The notes under the pieces are model-generated. The model saw only the letters and a list, made by a program, of their open reading frames with translations, was not told the DNA's origin and made no database searches. A stretch of 61,673 nucleotides of DNA from Nautiliales bacterium (GTDB lineage Bacteria; Campylobacterota; Campylobacteria; Campylobacterales; JAADDX01). The position numbers were made by a program, and so were the translations under genes. This document shows positions 17,264 through 26,696 of this stretch, one piece after another; within the stretch, counting starts at the first letter, position 1; each line of letters starts with the position of its first letter. The DNA is taken from the NCBI GenBank assembly GCA_030826765.1, contig JAUUDM010000003.1:1-61673 (forward strand), in the 5' to 3' direction.

Positions 17264-18472
17264 TCATTCAACTACAAATCTAAATCCATTTTTATATAAT
17301 GCTTTTTTTATCTCTTCTTGATGCTCTTCTCCTCTTGTTTCAAGTGCTACAGAAACATTTGCATCACCAAATGATAAATTTACATCAGTTCTATCATAAC
17401 CAATTTGAACAATATTTGCTTTTGTATCTTTTAATATTTCAGTGAGTTTCATTAAACTTCCAGGCTTATCTATTAAAGTTACAATAAGTTTCATTTTTCT
17501 ATGAGATTTAATAAGCCCTTTTTCAATAATAATATTTACCATTGTGACATCAATATTTCCACCACTTACAACAACTCCAACTTTTTTAGGCGAATTAAAT
17601 TTGATTTTATGATGCATAAGTGCAGCAACTCCTACAGCCCCAGCACCTTCTACTACAATTTTTTGTTTTTCCATCAAATAAAGAATAGCATTTGCTATTT
17701 CTTCATCATCTACCATAACAATATCATCTACAATATTTTTAATTATTTCAAATGTTTTAGGATTTGTATCACGAACTGCTATCCCATCAGCTATTGTTTT
17801 TACACTTGTAGAATCTTGTATGATTCCACTTTTATATGAGTTATACATAGCAGGCGCTCCACTTGAAACAACTCCAATAACTTTGATATTTTGATTTATA
17901 GCTTTAGCAGCAGTGGCTACCCCACTAATAAGACCACCACCACCGATAGGAACTATAATAACTTCCAAATCTGGTTGTTCTTCCAACATCTCAAGTGCAA
18001 TTACACCTTGACCTGCCATTACTTCATAATCAGCAAATGGATGAATAAAAGTAAGTCCTTTTTCTTCAGCCAATTTTACCGCGTGAGCATAAGCTTCATC
18101 ATAATTATTTCCAGCTAAAATAACTTCTCCGCCATGACTTTTAACACCACTAACTTTCGTCATAGGAGTGGCTTCTGGCATTACAATTGTTGAAGGAATA
18201 TTAAAATAACTCGCACTATATGCAACACCTTGAGCGTGATTTCCCGCACTTGCAGCTATTACCCCTTTTGATTTTTCTTCTTCACTTAAAGTTGCTATTT
18301 TATTAAAAGCCCCTCTGAGTTTGAAAGAACCTGTATGTTGAAGATTCTCTTTTTTTAGATAAATTTCATTACCTATCATTTGAGATAAAACTGGTGCATA
18401 AGCAAAAGGAGTTTTTACAACAACGTTGCTTATATTTTTTTGTGCCTTTTTTACAGATTCTAAATTAAGCAT
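17264..18472 (-). CDS. ilvA: Threonine ammonia-lyase (threonine deaminase) with ACT domain
   Basis: 402 residues from ATG 18472. It deaminates threonine to 2-oxobutanoate for isoleucine synthesis. The PLP lysine is Lys51 in TGSFKLRGAF; the phosphate-binding loop IPIGGGGLISG is present; a C-terminal ACT domain starts near 325 (KLIVTLIDKPGSLMKL). The open frame extends 29 codons further upstream, but that part lies inside the preceding gene. ATG 18472 sits in an 8-nt overlap with the CoA-binding gene and matches the family's N-terminus. Biosynthetic IlvA versus TdcB-like is not certain. Confidence 0.9.
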   Translation of the reverse strand: MLNLESVKKAQKNISNVVVKTPFAYAPVLSQMIGNEIYLKKENLQHTGSFKLRGAFNKIATLSEEEKSKGVIAASAGNHAQGVAYSASYFNIPSTIVMPEATPMTKVSGVKSHGGEVILAGNNYDEAYAHAVKLAEEKGLTFIHPFADYEVMAGQGVIALEMLEEQPDLEVIIVPIGGGGLISGVATAAKAINQNIKVIGVVSSGAPAMYNSYKSGIIQDSTSVKTIADGIAVRDTNPKTFEIIKNIVDDIVMVDDEEIANAILYLMEKQKIVVEGAGAVGVAALMHHKIKFNSPKKVGVVVSGGNIDVTMVNIIIEKGLIKSHRKMKLIVTLIDKPGSLMKLTEILKDTKANIVQIGYDRTDVNLSFGDANVSVALETRGEEHQEEIKKALYKNGFRFVVE

Positions 18473-18899
18473 TTTGGCATCTTTTATCTTCAACCATTGT
18501 GCATTTATCTTGAACAGCTTCAAGTCCACCATCTTCAGCAATTTTAACTGCTTCATCATTTATTACAGTCTCTTGCATCCAAAAATACTTAGCCCCAATT
18601 TCTACCGCTTTTTTCGCAATTGGAGGAGTATCAGTGCCTTTTCTAAAAACTACTACCATATCAACTTTTTCAGGGATCTCATCTAAACTTCTATAAACTT
18701 TTTCCCCTAAAATAGTCTCTTCTCTTGGATAAATTGGAATAATTTTTACTCCTTTATCTTGAAAATATTTAGCTACAATATTACTATCTCTATGAGCTTT
18801 TGGAGAAAGCCCTACCACCGCCATAACTTTTGTATCTGCTAACATTTTACATAATTTTTCGTCTCTTTTTCCTGCACTTGGTAATTCGCAACTTGACAT
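18465..18899 (-). CDS. CoA-binding-domain protein (YccU-like)
   Basis: 144 residues, a single Rossmann CoA_binding domain like that in succinyl-CoA synthetase alpha. Typical elements are VMAVVGLSPKAHRDSNIVAKYFQ, YPREETILGEKVYRSLDEIP, VFRKGTDTPPIAKKAVEIGAK and a C-terminal WMQETVINDEA. Such proteins bind CoA, but their role is not established. It lies 11 nt after gltX and overlaps ilvA by 8 nt. Confidence 0.85.
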   Translation of the reverse strand: MSSCELPSAGKRDEKLCKMLADTKVMAVVGLSPKAHRDSNIVAKYFQDKGVKIIPIYPREETILGEKVYRSLDEIPEKVDMVVVFRKGTDTPPIAKKAVEIGAKYFWMQETVINDEAVKIAEDGGLEAVQDKCTMVEDKRCQNA

Positions 18900-18910
18900 A
18901 ATTTCTCCTT

Positions 18911-20203
18911 TTATTTAATCAAATCTTTTAAAATATCTTTAATAGCTGGATAAATATCACTAATATTTGGTCCATGACTTTGATTTGTTAAAAGCAATCT
19001 TAAAGGTATAAAAAGTTTTTTTCCTTTTAAATTTGTATTTTTTGAAATTCTATTTTTAAAATCATTATAATCTTCTTCTAAATCACTGTTTAAAATCTCA
19101 TTTTTGATAAGTTCTATCTCTTCTTGCCACTCTTCATTTAAAGTTCTTTTTGTTAAAACTTCATCAATCTTAGATTTTAATTCTTTCAGAGTTGATGCTT
19201 CTTCTAAATAAACTTTTGCTAAATTATTAAGTGATTTATGAATTTGAAGTAAAGATGATAAATCATCAATATTTTTTAAATGTTCTCTATTTATAAATCT
19301 AAGTTTATCAATATCAAATTTAGCTGGTGCTTTTGAAAGTTTTTTCAAATCAAAAAATTCTATTGCTTCTTCAAGAGTAAAAATCTCTTTTGGAGTTTTA
19401 TTTCCAAGTAAAACTAAATAATTTGCAATCGCTTCTGGTAAAAATCCTTCTTCTAAAAGCCATAAAACACTTGAAGCCTCATCTCTTTTACTCATTTTTT
19501 TACCTTCACTATTTAAAATAATAGGAAGATGAGCGTATTCTAAATTTTTATTATATCCAACTGCTTTTTGAATTGCTATTTGTTTTGGAGTATTACTTAA
19601 ATGATCTTCCCCTCTTATGATTAAAGAAATATCATAAAGCATATCATCAATAGCACAAGCAAAATTATAAGTAGGAATTTTATTTTGTCTTAAAATTACA
19701 AAACTATCTACATCAAAAGGCTCAAATTTCAAATGCCCCTTTACATAATCATCAAATTCAATTGCTTCTTTTGGTTTTTTTAGTCTAACTACAAAGGATT
19801 CATCTTCTCTTTCTAAAACTTCAACATCAGTTAAATTTTCACATTTTCCTGAATATCTATAAGGTCTTTTCTCTTCGCTTGCTTTTATTCTCTCTTTTTC
19901 AATATCTTCAGGAGTACAAAAACAAACAAATGCTTTTTTATGAGTTAATAAATCAGTTGCAAATTTCCAATGAGTTTTGAAATTACTACTTTGATAAACA
20001 ACTTGGTCATATTTTATATTGAAAGCATTTAAAATATCTAAAATTGCTTTATCTTTTCCTTCAATATTTCTCTCATTATCCGTATCTTCAATTCTTATCA
20101 AAAGTTTTTCATTTCTTTGTTTCGCTACAATATAATTAAATAAAGCTACTCTTAAATTTCCTATATGCATATCACCTGTTGGACTTGGTGCGAATCTTAA
20201 CAT
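18911..20203 (-). CDS. gltX: Glutamyl-tRNA synthetase
   Basis: 430 residues, class I aminoacyl-tRNA synthetase. It shows [15 protein letters not shown] (HIGN signature) at 4-18 and KMSKRD near 235, followed by a short C-terminal anticodon-binding part. Campylobacterota usually carry two GltX proteins with different tRNAGlu/tRNAGln preferences; which one this is cannot be decided here. With gatB in the window the indirect Gln-tRNA route is consistent. A promoter lies in the 47-nt gap after dxs. Confidence 0.94.
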   Translation of the reverse strand: MLRFAPSPTGDMHIGNLRVALFNYIVAKQRNEKLLIRIEDTDNERNIEGKDKAILDILNAFNIKYDQVVYQSSNFKTHWKFATDLLTHKKAFVCFCTPEDIEKERIKASEEKRPYRYSGKCENLTDVEVLEREDESFVVRLKKPKEAIEFDDYVKGHLKFEPFDVDSFVILRQNKIPTYNFACAIDDMLYDISLIIRGEDHLSNTPKQIAIQKAVGYNKNLEYAHLPIILNSEGKKMSKRDEASSVLWLLEEGFLPEAIANYLVLLGNKTPKEIFTLEEAIEFFDLKKLSKAPAKFDIDKLRFINREHLKNIDDLSSLLQIHKSLNNLAKVYLEEASTLKELKSKIDEVLTKRTLNEEWQEEIELIKNEILNSDLEEDYNDFKNRISKNTNLKGKKLFIPLRLLLTNQSHGPNISDIYPAIKDILKDLIK

Positions 20204-20227
20204 TTAATTCCTTTAAAGTTTTTTGAA

Positions 20228-20252
20228 ATTATACTAATTCTGTTTAAGAATT
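20228..20252 (-). promoter_or_regulatory. Predicted gltX promoter with a small dyad
   Basis: TATAAT on the minus strand at 20228-20233, preceded immediately upstream by a 6-bp inverted repeat, AATTCT (20236-20241) and AGAATT (20247-20252), which also overlaps the end of dxs. Confidence 0.45.
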
Positions 20253-22059
20253 ACAATTTTATTTTTTCTTTAACCCTCTGTGCTAAACTTTCGACATCAA
20301 TTTTTAACATTTTTTCAATATCTTTTGTTTGACCGTGTGGAATGAATTTATCTTCTATTTCAAATGAAATAATATCTTTTTCTATTTTGTTTTCAACATA
20401 AAACGCTTCTAAAGTTTCTCCAACCCCTCCTATTTTAGTACTATCACTAAATACAAAAATAGTTTTTGCTTGGATACTTTTAAGAAGTTCTTCATCTAAT
20501 GGTTTAATAAATCTTAAATCAATTACTCCTACTTCGATTCCATCTTTTTTTAAAAGTTTATTAACTTGCCAAGCTCTTCCAACTCCATTTCCATAACCTA
20601 TTAACATAATATTATTACTCTCTTTTAATATTTCGCCTTTTCCATATTCAAATGAAGTCGGCTTGGCTTCTACTTCATAAAAAGCTCCTCTTGGATAACG
20701 AAAGGCTGTTGCATTTTTAGTGTAACTAATAGCAAAATCTATAGCATATTCAAGTGTTTTAAAACATCTTGGAGCAAAAATTGTAATATTTGGAATAATT
20801 TTTAGAAATCCAATATCAAAAAGTCCTTGATGAGTCTCTCCATCTTGTCCTACAAGCCCTGCTCTATCAATTGCAAAAATGACAGGATGCTTATCAATAC
20901 AAACATCGTGTATAATTTGGTCATATCCTCTTTGTAAAAATGTAGAATAAATAGCGACAAAAGGACGAAATCCTTCTTTTGCAAGTGGAGCCATAGAAGT
21001 AACTGCATGTTGTTCTGCAATTGCTACATCCCAAAATCTATCAGGATATTTTTCCATAAGTGATTTCATTCCTGTTCCACTTGGCATAGCAGCAGTTACT
21101 CCTACTATTTTTTCATTTTCATCTGATTTTTTAAGTAAATAATCACTAAATACTTTTGTAGCACTCATTCCAGAAGGCTTCAAAGGTTTACAAGTTTCTT
21201 TATCAAATGGAGCTACTCCATGCCAATGCTCAAAATGTCCCTCTGCTTGTTTATACCCTTTTCCTTTAATTGTTTTTGCATGAACTACAACAGGCTTTTT
21301 TAACTCTTTTGCTATTTGTAAAGTTTCAATTATTTCTTTTAGATTATGTCCATCAATTGGTCCAATATATTCAAGTCCCATCTCTTCAAAAATAATTCCA
21401 TTTATAGCAAACATTTCCTCAAACTTTTTAGCTGCATATTTAAAATCTTGTGGGAGAGTATCTAAAAAGCCTTTGAATTTATCTTTAAAACCTTGATAAA
21501 ATTTACCAGCTTTCATTTTAGTTAAATATTTACTAATTGCACCTGTTGGCTTGCCTATACTCATTTCATTATCATTTAAAATAATAACTGCTGGATATTT
21601 TCTAAACCCTAATTCATTCATAGCTTCATAAGCCATCCCTGCACTCATACTTCCATCACCAATAAAAGCTACTGGTATTCTATCTTCATTTTTTAGTTTT
21701 ATAGCTTTTGCAGCGCCAACTGCCACAGAAATAGAAGTAGAAGAATGTCCCGCACTAAAATAATCATATTTACTTTCACTTGGACGAGTATATCCACTAA
21801 TCCCATCAATTTGGCGTAGTCTGTCAAATCTATCCCATCTATCAGTTAACATTTTATGAGCATAAGCCTGATGAGAAACATCAAAAATAAATGGGTCTTT
21901 TTCAACATCAAAAACATAATGCATTCCTATAATTAATTCAACTGCTCCTAAAGTTGAGCTTAAATGTCCTCCATTTTGAGAAACACTATCAATAATTTTT
22001 TCCCTTATTTCTTTTGATAATTCTTCTAATTCTTCTATATTTTTATTTTTTATATCCAA
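20251..22059 (-). CDS. dxs: 1-deoxy-D-xylulose-5-phosphate synthase
   Basis: 602 residues. It condenses pyruvate and glyceraldehyde-3-phosphate with thiamine diphosphate, the first step of the MEP isoprenoid pathway. The ThDP motif GDGSMSAGMAYEAMN, the catalytic HGVAPFD region, the pyrimidine-domain signature AIAEQHAVTSMAPLAKEGF and the DRAGLVGQDGETHQG segment are all present. It follows fliH with a 3-nt gap, the same fliF-fliG-fliH-dxs order I recall from Helicobacter and Campylobacter. Confidence 0.97.
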   Translation of the reverse strand: MDIKNKNIEELEELSKEIREKIIDSVSQNGGHLSSTLGAVELIIGMHYVFDVEKDPFIFDVSHQAYAHKMLTDRWDRFDRLRQIDGISGYTRPSESKYDYFSAGHSSTSISVAVGAAKAIKLKNEDRIPVAFIGDGSMSAGMAYEAMNELGFRKYPAVIILNDNEMSIGKPTGAISKYLTKMKAGKFYQGFKDKFKGFLDTLPQDFKYAAKKFEEMFAINGIIFEEMGLEYIGPIDGHNLKEIIETLQIAKELKKPVVVHAKTIKGKGYKQAEGHFEHWHGVAPFDKETCKPLKPSGMSATKVFSDYLLKKSDENEKIVGVTAAMPSGTGMKSLMEKYPDRFWDVAIAEQHAVTSMAPLAKEGFRPFVAIYSTFLQRGYDQIIHDVCIDKHPVIFAIDRAGLVGQDGETHQGLFDIGFLKIIPNITIFAPRCFKTLEYAIDFAISYTKNATAFRYPRGAFYEVEAKPTSFEYGKGEILKESNNIMLIGYGNGVGRAWQVNKLLKKDGIEVGVIDLRFIKPLDEELLKSIQAKTIFVFSDSTKIGGVGETLEAFYVENKIEKDIISFEIEDKFIPHGQTKDIEKMLKIDVESLAQRVKEKIKL

Positions 22060-22062
22060 ACT

Positions 22063-22836
22063 TTAACCCTTTAAAATATTTTCTTTTATTGTTTTAAATC
22101 TATCATGAATTTCTGCTTCAATATTACCGCTATCGCTTAAAATAACAACTCCACCTGGACTTATTGCATTATCAGGTGTAATTTTTACTTTTTCAAGTTG
22201 TAAATTTTCTTTCACATATTCATAATCAAGCGAATTTATTTTTATTTCTATTTTTGTAGCTTCTTTTATATCATTTATAAGCTCTTTAGTCAAATTCAAA
22301 GCTATCTCTTTTGAATATTTACTAAGTTCTTTTGCAATTACTTGTTCGGCTATATCCATAGCAACACTTACAAGCTCTTTTTCTATACTTTCTGCTTTAT
22401 TTTGATATTCCTGATAAACTTTTTCTACTTTATCAATTGATTCAACTAATTTACTAAGTCTTTCTTTAATTTCTTCTTCATTTTCACTTTTAGCTTTATT
22501 ATACCCTTCGTTATATCCATCTTTATATGATAATTCTTTTACCTCAGCTAATTGTTTTTGAAACTCTTGTTGCTGAGTTTCAAATTGCATTTGCATTTTT
22601 ACAAGTTGACTTGAAAGTTCATCACTTTTTTTTAATAAATTCTCAATTAATTCATTATTATTTTCAGTATTACTATTAGTAAAATTATTTTCTAAATTTT
22701 CAGGAATATTTTTAGCATCAACTACTCCATCTTGTGATATTTTATTTTTTGTAATATTATCATCTGTTTTCAGAGGTTTTAATGCATATTTTTCAACTAT
22801 ATGTCTTCCTTCTTCTGCATTTAAAATCTTCCCCAT
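22063..22836 (-). CDS. fliH: Flagellar assembly protein FliH
   Basis: 257 residues. FliH regulates the FliI ATPase and anchors the export apparatus. It has a variable N-terminus, a long Glu/Gln/Lys-rich coiled coil (about 65-165) and a C-terminal FliH/HrpE-like domain (about 165-257) with LVSVAMDIAEQVIAKEL and the SPGGVVILSDSGNIEAEIHDRF signature. It overlaps fliG by 1 nt. fliI is not in the window. Confidence 0.92.
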   Translation of the reverse strand: MGKILNAEEGRHIVEKYALKPLKTDDNITKNKISQDGVVDAKNIPENLENNFTNSNTENNNELIENLLKKSDELSSQLVKMQMQFETQQQEFQKQLAEVKELSYKDGYNEGYNKAKSENEEEIKERLSKLVESIDKVEKVYQEYQNKAESIEKELVSVAMDIAEQVIAKELSKYSKEIALNLTKELINDIKEATKIEIKINSLDYEYVKENLQLEKVKITPDNAISPGGVVILSDSGNIEAEIHDRFKTIKENILKG

Positions 22837-23861
22837 TATTCAATCACTTCCTCTTCTGCTCCAACTGAGACTTTACCTTCTTCAGCAAGTTGTTGTACTA
22901 TTTCTATAATCTTTCTTTGTGCTGCTTCTACATCCTTTACTTTTACAGGACCTAAAAATTGTAATTCTTCTACAAATGCTTCAGCTGCTCTACTTGACAT
23001 ATTATCTAAGAATTTTTGTTTTAGTTCTTCATTTGCTCCTTTAAGTGCAATCATTAAATCTTGTTTGTCTGCAGCTTTTAAAATTTCAACTATTGCTGTT
23101 TTATCTAATTTAATAATATCATCAAATGTAAACATCATCTCTTTAATTTGATTTGCCAAGGAATCATTTACTTGCTCAATATATGAAAGTGTACTTTTTG
23201 CTGATTTTTGGCCTAATCTATTAAAGATTTCAGCAACAAATCTTGTTCCACCTACCTCAACTTTATAACTTGTAAGAGATTCTAATTTACTTTCTAAAAT
23301 AGCACTAACTCTTTTAATAATTGTAGGAGAAATGTCTCCAAGATTAGCCATTCTTATCAATACTTCAGCCCTTAAGTCATCACTAAAATAACTAAGTGTT
23401 TCAGCTGCACTTGTTGGGTCCATATGAGCTAAAATTAAAGCAATTGTTTGAGGATGTTCATGTACAATAAAGTCTGCAAGTTGTTCTGGTTTAACTTTTT
23501 CTAAGAATCCAAAATTTTGCTCACTTTGAAGTGATTTAGAAAGTCTATCTAATACTTTTTTAGCTTCTTCTGGTCCAAGAGCTTTATAAAGAATCTCTTT
23601 TGCATATTCCATACCACCACTTGAAATATATTGATTTGATTGAAAAATTACATAAAATTCTTCCAAAACTGCACTGGCTACTGCTTTATCTACAGCTCCT
23701 GCAGTAGCTATATGTTTTGATATTTCTGTAATACTTTCTACATCTAAATATGTAAAAATTTGCGCTGTTAAATCTTCCCCTAATTGAAGAAGTAAAATAG
23801 CTATTTTTTCTTCCATACTTAATTCATCTAAATATGCCTGTTGTTGTGGTGTCAATGCCAT
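22836..23861 (-). CDS. fliG: Flagellar motor switch protein FliG
   Basis: 341 residues with three armadillo-like domains: N-terminal FliF-binding (EEKIAILLLQLGEDL), middle (EHPQTIALILAHMDP, the EHPQ motif at about 135) and C-terminal torque domain with charged helix (MMFTFDDIIKLDKTAI, SSRAAEAFVEELQFLGPVKVKDVEAAQRKI). It forms the C-ring part that contacts the stator and sets rotation direction. It sits between fliF (3-nt gap) and fliH (1-nt overlap). Confidence 0.97.
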   Translation of the reverse strand: MALTPQQQAYLDELSMEEKIAILLLQLGEDLTAQIFTYLDVESITEISKHIATAGAVDKAVASAVLEEFYVIFQSNQYISSGGMEYAKEILYKALGPEEAKKVLDRLSKSLQSEQNFGFLEKVKPEQLADFIVHEHPQTIALILAHMDPTSAAETLSYFSDDLRAEVLIRMANLGDISPTIIKRVSAILESKLESLTSYKVEVGGTRFVAEIFNRLGQKSAKSTLSYIEQVNDSLANQIKEMMFTFDDIIKLDKTAIVEILKAADKQDLMIALKGANEELKQKFLDNMSSRAAEAFVEELQFLGPVKVKDVEAAQRKIIEIVQQLAEEGKVSVGAEEEVIE

Positions 23862-23864
23862 TTA

Positions 23865-25568
23865 TTACCCCTTTTTATGCTCTTCTGATTCTTTAAGCAA
23901 AGATTGTAAGACACTTGCAAATTCTTCAGTCTTTTCTTCTGCCATATCTTTAATTCTTTCAAGTAAAACATCGTATTTCAAATCTTCTTGGTTAATTTCA
24001 TTATTAATACCAAGTTGTTGTTCTACTTTACTTTTTAACTCTTTTAGTTTATCATAAGTATCTTCAACTTCTTCTTCTTCAAAATTAATCTCTTTTTTAG
24101 TAAAATCTTCTTCTTCAGATTTAATTTCTAACATTTTTTCACTAAAAGGTGTAATAACTTTTTTATAAAAAATAAATAAAATTATTGCTAAAAAAAGATA
24201 TTTTAAAATAGGCTCAAATGGCCCTACATATTGGGAAATCATCATAGTAACCTTATTTACTGGAGTTAATGTATGTTCTGTAGTATTTGAAACATTAAAT
24301 TGAAAATTACTTACACTTACATCATCTCCTCTTTTAGGATTAAATCCGATAGAACTTTTCACTAAATTAGTAATTGAAACTAAATTATTTTTAGACAAAG
24401 GAACATAAGTAAGTTTATCTTCTCCTTTTTTATCCTTTTTCATATCATATTTACCATCAACTACTACTGCTGCGGTAATTCTTTTAATTTTAACAAAATT
24501 TTCTGTTGTATCTTTTATAGTTTTAGATATTTCATAATTTGTAGTTGTTGTAGATTTATTATATTTATCTTTTAATTGCCCAGATTTAAGTCCTTGAACT
24601 GGACCTATATTACTCACCGCCCCTGGAACCCCTCCAATTTGTTTTGGAGAATAACCTTCTCTTTTTTCTTCCATTGTTTGTTCACTTCTAACTACATTAT
24701 CAGGAGAAAAAATTTCTGCTTTACTTTTTACTTTTGAAAAGTCAAAATCAACATCGACTTTTGCAACCACCTTATTATATCCACCTACAATTGGTGCTAA
24801 AATATCTTTTATTTTTTCTTCTAAAGCTTTTTCATATCTTTTTTTATAAATAAGTTCAGCTTTTAAAAGTTCATTATTTGCTGTTAACTCATCATTCTCA
24901 CCAAGTAAATCTCCATATTGATTTATAATCTTTACATTTTCTGGCTTAAGTCTAGGAATTGCAGCTGCTACTAAATTCTTTATTCCAATTACTTGCTTTG
25001 GACTTAAAACCATATTTGGTCTAAGCTCAATCATTACAGAAGCAGTAACTGGAACTTTTTGAGATACAAACAGTGATTCTTTTGGTTTTGCTATATTTAC
25101 TTTTGCACTTTTAACTGCATTAATTGATTCAATTGTAGAAGAAAGTTCCCCTTCTATTGCTCTTAAATATTTAATATTTTGTTCAAAATCTGTAGCACCA
25201 AACTCTTGTTTATCAAAAAGAGAAAAACCAACTTTACTATTTTTAGGTAGACCTAACGCTGCAATTTGAAGTCTTACTTTTTGTACTCTATCTTTTGGTA
25301 CTTCAATAACTCCATCTTTTGGTATTTTATAAGGAATTTTATTTTTATCCAAATCTTGTACAATTAAAGCTGCATCACTTGGCTTTAGATTTTCAAATAA
25401 TACTCTATATCCATCATCTCCATTTACTTTAGAAGATGAATTATAAACAATTAAAAATGATATTAATGCTACAATAAAAACAATAGTACCCACAATAATT
25501 ATTTTTTGTTGTTTATTTAAGTTTTTTGTAAGTGCAATGATTTGTTTTATAAGTGCATTAATATCCAT
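23865..25568 (-). CDS. fliF: Flagellar MS-ring protein FliF
   Basis: 567 residues. It forms the membrane MS-ring on which the flagellum is built. There is an N-terminal helix (about 24-44), periplasmic ring-building motifs (YRVLFENLKPSDAALIVQDL, GYSLFDKQEFGATDFEQ-like segment), a second helix near 440-462, and an acidic cytoplasmic tail (to 567) that binds FliG. It starts 5 nt after hisC, so amino-acid and flagellar genes share one transcript region. Confidence 0.96.
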   Translation of the reverse strand: MDINALIKQIIALTKNLNKQQKIIIVGTIVFIVALISFLIVYNSSSKVNGDDGYRVLFENLKPSDAALIVQDLDKNKIPYKIPKDGVIEVPKDRVQKVRLQIAALGLPKNSKVGFSLFDKQEFGATDFEQNIKYLRAIEGELSSTIESINAVKSAKVNIAKPKESLFVSQKVPVTASVMIELRPNMVLSPKQVIGIKNLVAAAIPRLKPENVKIINQYGDLLGENDELTANNELLKAELIYKKRYEKALEEKIKDILAPIVGGYNKVVAKVDVDFDFSKVKSKAEIFSPDNVVRSEQTMEEKREGYSPKQIGGVPGAVSNIGPVQGLKSGQLKDKYNKSTTTTNYEISKTIKDTTENFVKIKRITAAVVVDGKYDMKKDKKGEDKLTYVPLSKNNLVSITNLVKSSIGFNPKRGDDVSVSNFQFNVSNTTEHTLTPVNKVTMMISQYVGPFEPILKYLFLAIILFIFYKKVITPFSEKMLEIKSEEEDFTKKEINFEEEEVEDTYDKLKELKSKVEQQLGINNEINQEDLKYDVLLERIKDMAEEKTEEFASVLQSLLKESEEHKKG

Positions 25569-25573
25569 CTATT

Positions 25574-26656
25574 TTATACCATTTCTTTTAATATTTCAAA
25601 AACTTTATCATTTTGTTTAGTTGTGCCAATAGTTATTCTTATAGCATTCATTTTATATCCTGCTAAATTTCTAACTATTATACCCTTTTTTAATAATTTA
25701 TCGCTAAGTTTTGTAGAATCTTCTACAAAAATAGTAATAAAATTTGTATAACTTTCAATATATTTTAGATTTTTTTCTTTGCAAAACTCTTCATATCTTT
25801 TCATTTCAATAAAATTATTTTTTATACTTTCATTTACAAATTCTTCATCACTAAGTGCAACAATCGAAGCTTTTAATGATAAAGTAGTTATATTAAATGG
25901 AGGTCTAAGTTTATATAGATTTGAAATAATATATTCATTTGCAATCCCATATCCTACTCTCATACCACCAAGACCATAAGCTTTACTAAAAGTTCCTGTA
26001 TATAAAATATTTTTATATTTTAAAATATCTTTTGGCTCTATTTTTTTATTACTATTTTTAAATGAAGCATATTCTTGATAAGCACCATCTATAATAATTA
26101 ATACATTTTCATCAACTTCTTGTATAAATTTTTCTACATCGTTCCAATCTAAACATTCCCCTACTGGATTATTTGGGAGACAAAGGAAAATAATATCTGG
26201 ATTGTCACTCAATTTTTCTCTAAATTCATCTAAATTATGAAAATTAGATTCAGTTTTTAAAATTTCAGCTCCAATATGTTTAGCATAAATTTCATACATT
26301 GCAAAAGTTGTATTTGCCATCAAAACTTTTTTAGGCTCCACTGCATGGATAGCAAATTCTAAAACTTGATCAGACCCTGCCCCAATTATTATATTTTTAT
26401 CATTTACACTAAATTTTTTAGAAAGTGCTTCTTTTAATTCATACATAGAATCATCAGGATAAACGCTCATTTGATCTACTATTTTTGATACTTCTTCTTG
26501 AACTTTTTTACTACATCCATAAGGATTTTCATTACTTGCAAGTTTGATTATATCTTTTGGCTTAATCCCATATTCTCTAACAACCAACTCAATTGGCTTA
26601 CCTGCTTCATAAGTCGTTAGTTTTTCTAATTTTTGACTAAACATTTTTTTCTCCAT
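25574..26656 (-). CDS. hisC: Histidinol-phosphate aminotransferase
   Basis: 360 residues, fold type I PLP enzyme. It transaminates imidazole-acetol phosphate to histidinol phosphate, and family members may also act on aromatic amino acids. ASNENPYG near 40, the PLP lysine in TGTFSKAYGLGGMRVGYG, and the final RITIGT segment are present. A second in-frame Met at residue 5 is a possible start. hisB lies 29 kb away. It is adjacent to pheA upstream and fliF downstream. Confidence 0.92.
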   Translation of the reverse strand: MEKKMFSQKLEKLTTYEAGKPIELVVREYGIKPKDIIKLASNENPYGCSKKVQEEVSKIVDQMSVYPDDSMYELKEALSKKFSVNDKNIIIGAGSDQVLEFAIHAVEPKKVLMANTTFAMYEIYAKHIGAEILKTESNFHNLDEFREKLSDNPDIIFLCLPNNPVGECLDWNDVEKFIQEVDENVLIIIDGAYQEYASFKNSNKKIEPKDILKYKNILYTGTFSKAYGLGGMRVGYGIANEYIISNLYKLRPPFNITTLSLKASIVALSDEEFVNESIKNNFIEMKRYEEFCKEKNLKYIESYTNFITIFVEDSTKLSDKLLKKGIIVRNLAGYKMNAIRITIGTTKQNDKVFEILKEMV

Positions 26657-26696
26657 TTTTTAATTATAAATTTTTCATTATTCATTATCAATTATT

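Noticed and set aside
17501-18118. Plus-strand frames opposite ilvA
   Set aside because: Antisense of a conserved PLP enzyme; composition Tyr/Asn/Phe-rich without domain.
18473-18559. N-terminal extension of the ilvA reading frame
   Set aside because: It lies inside the CoA-binding protein gene in another frame, and ATG 18472 fits the family N-terminus.
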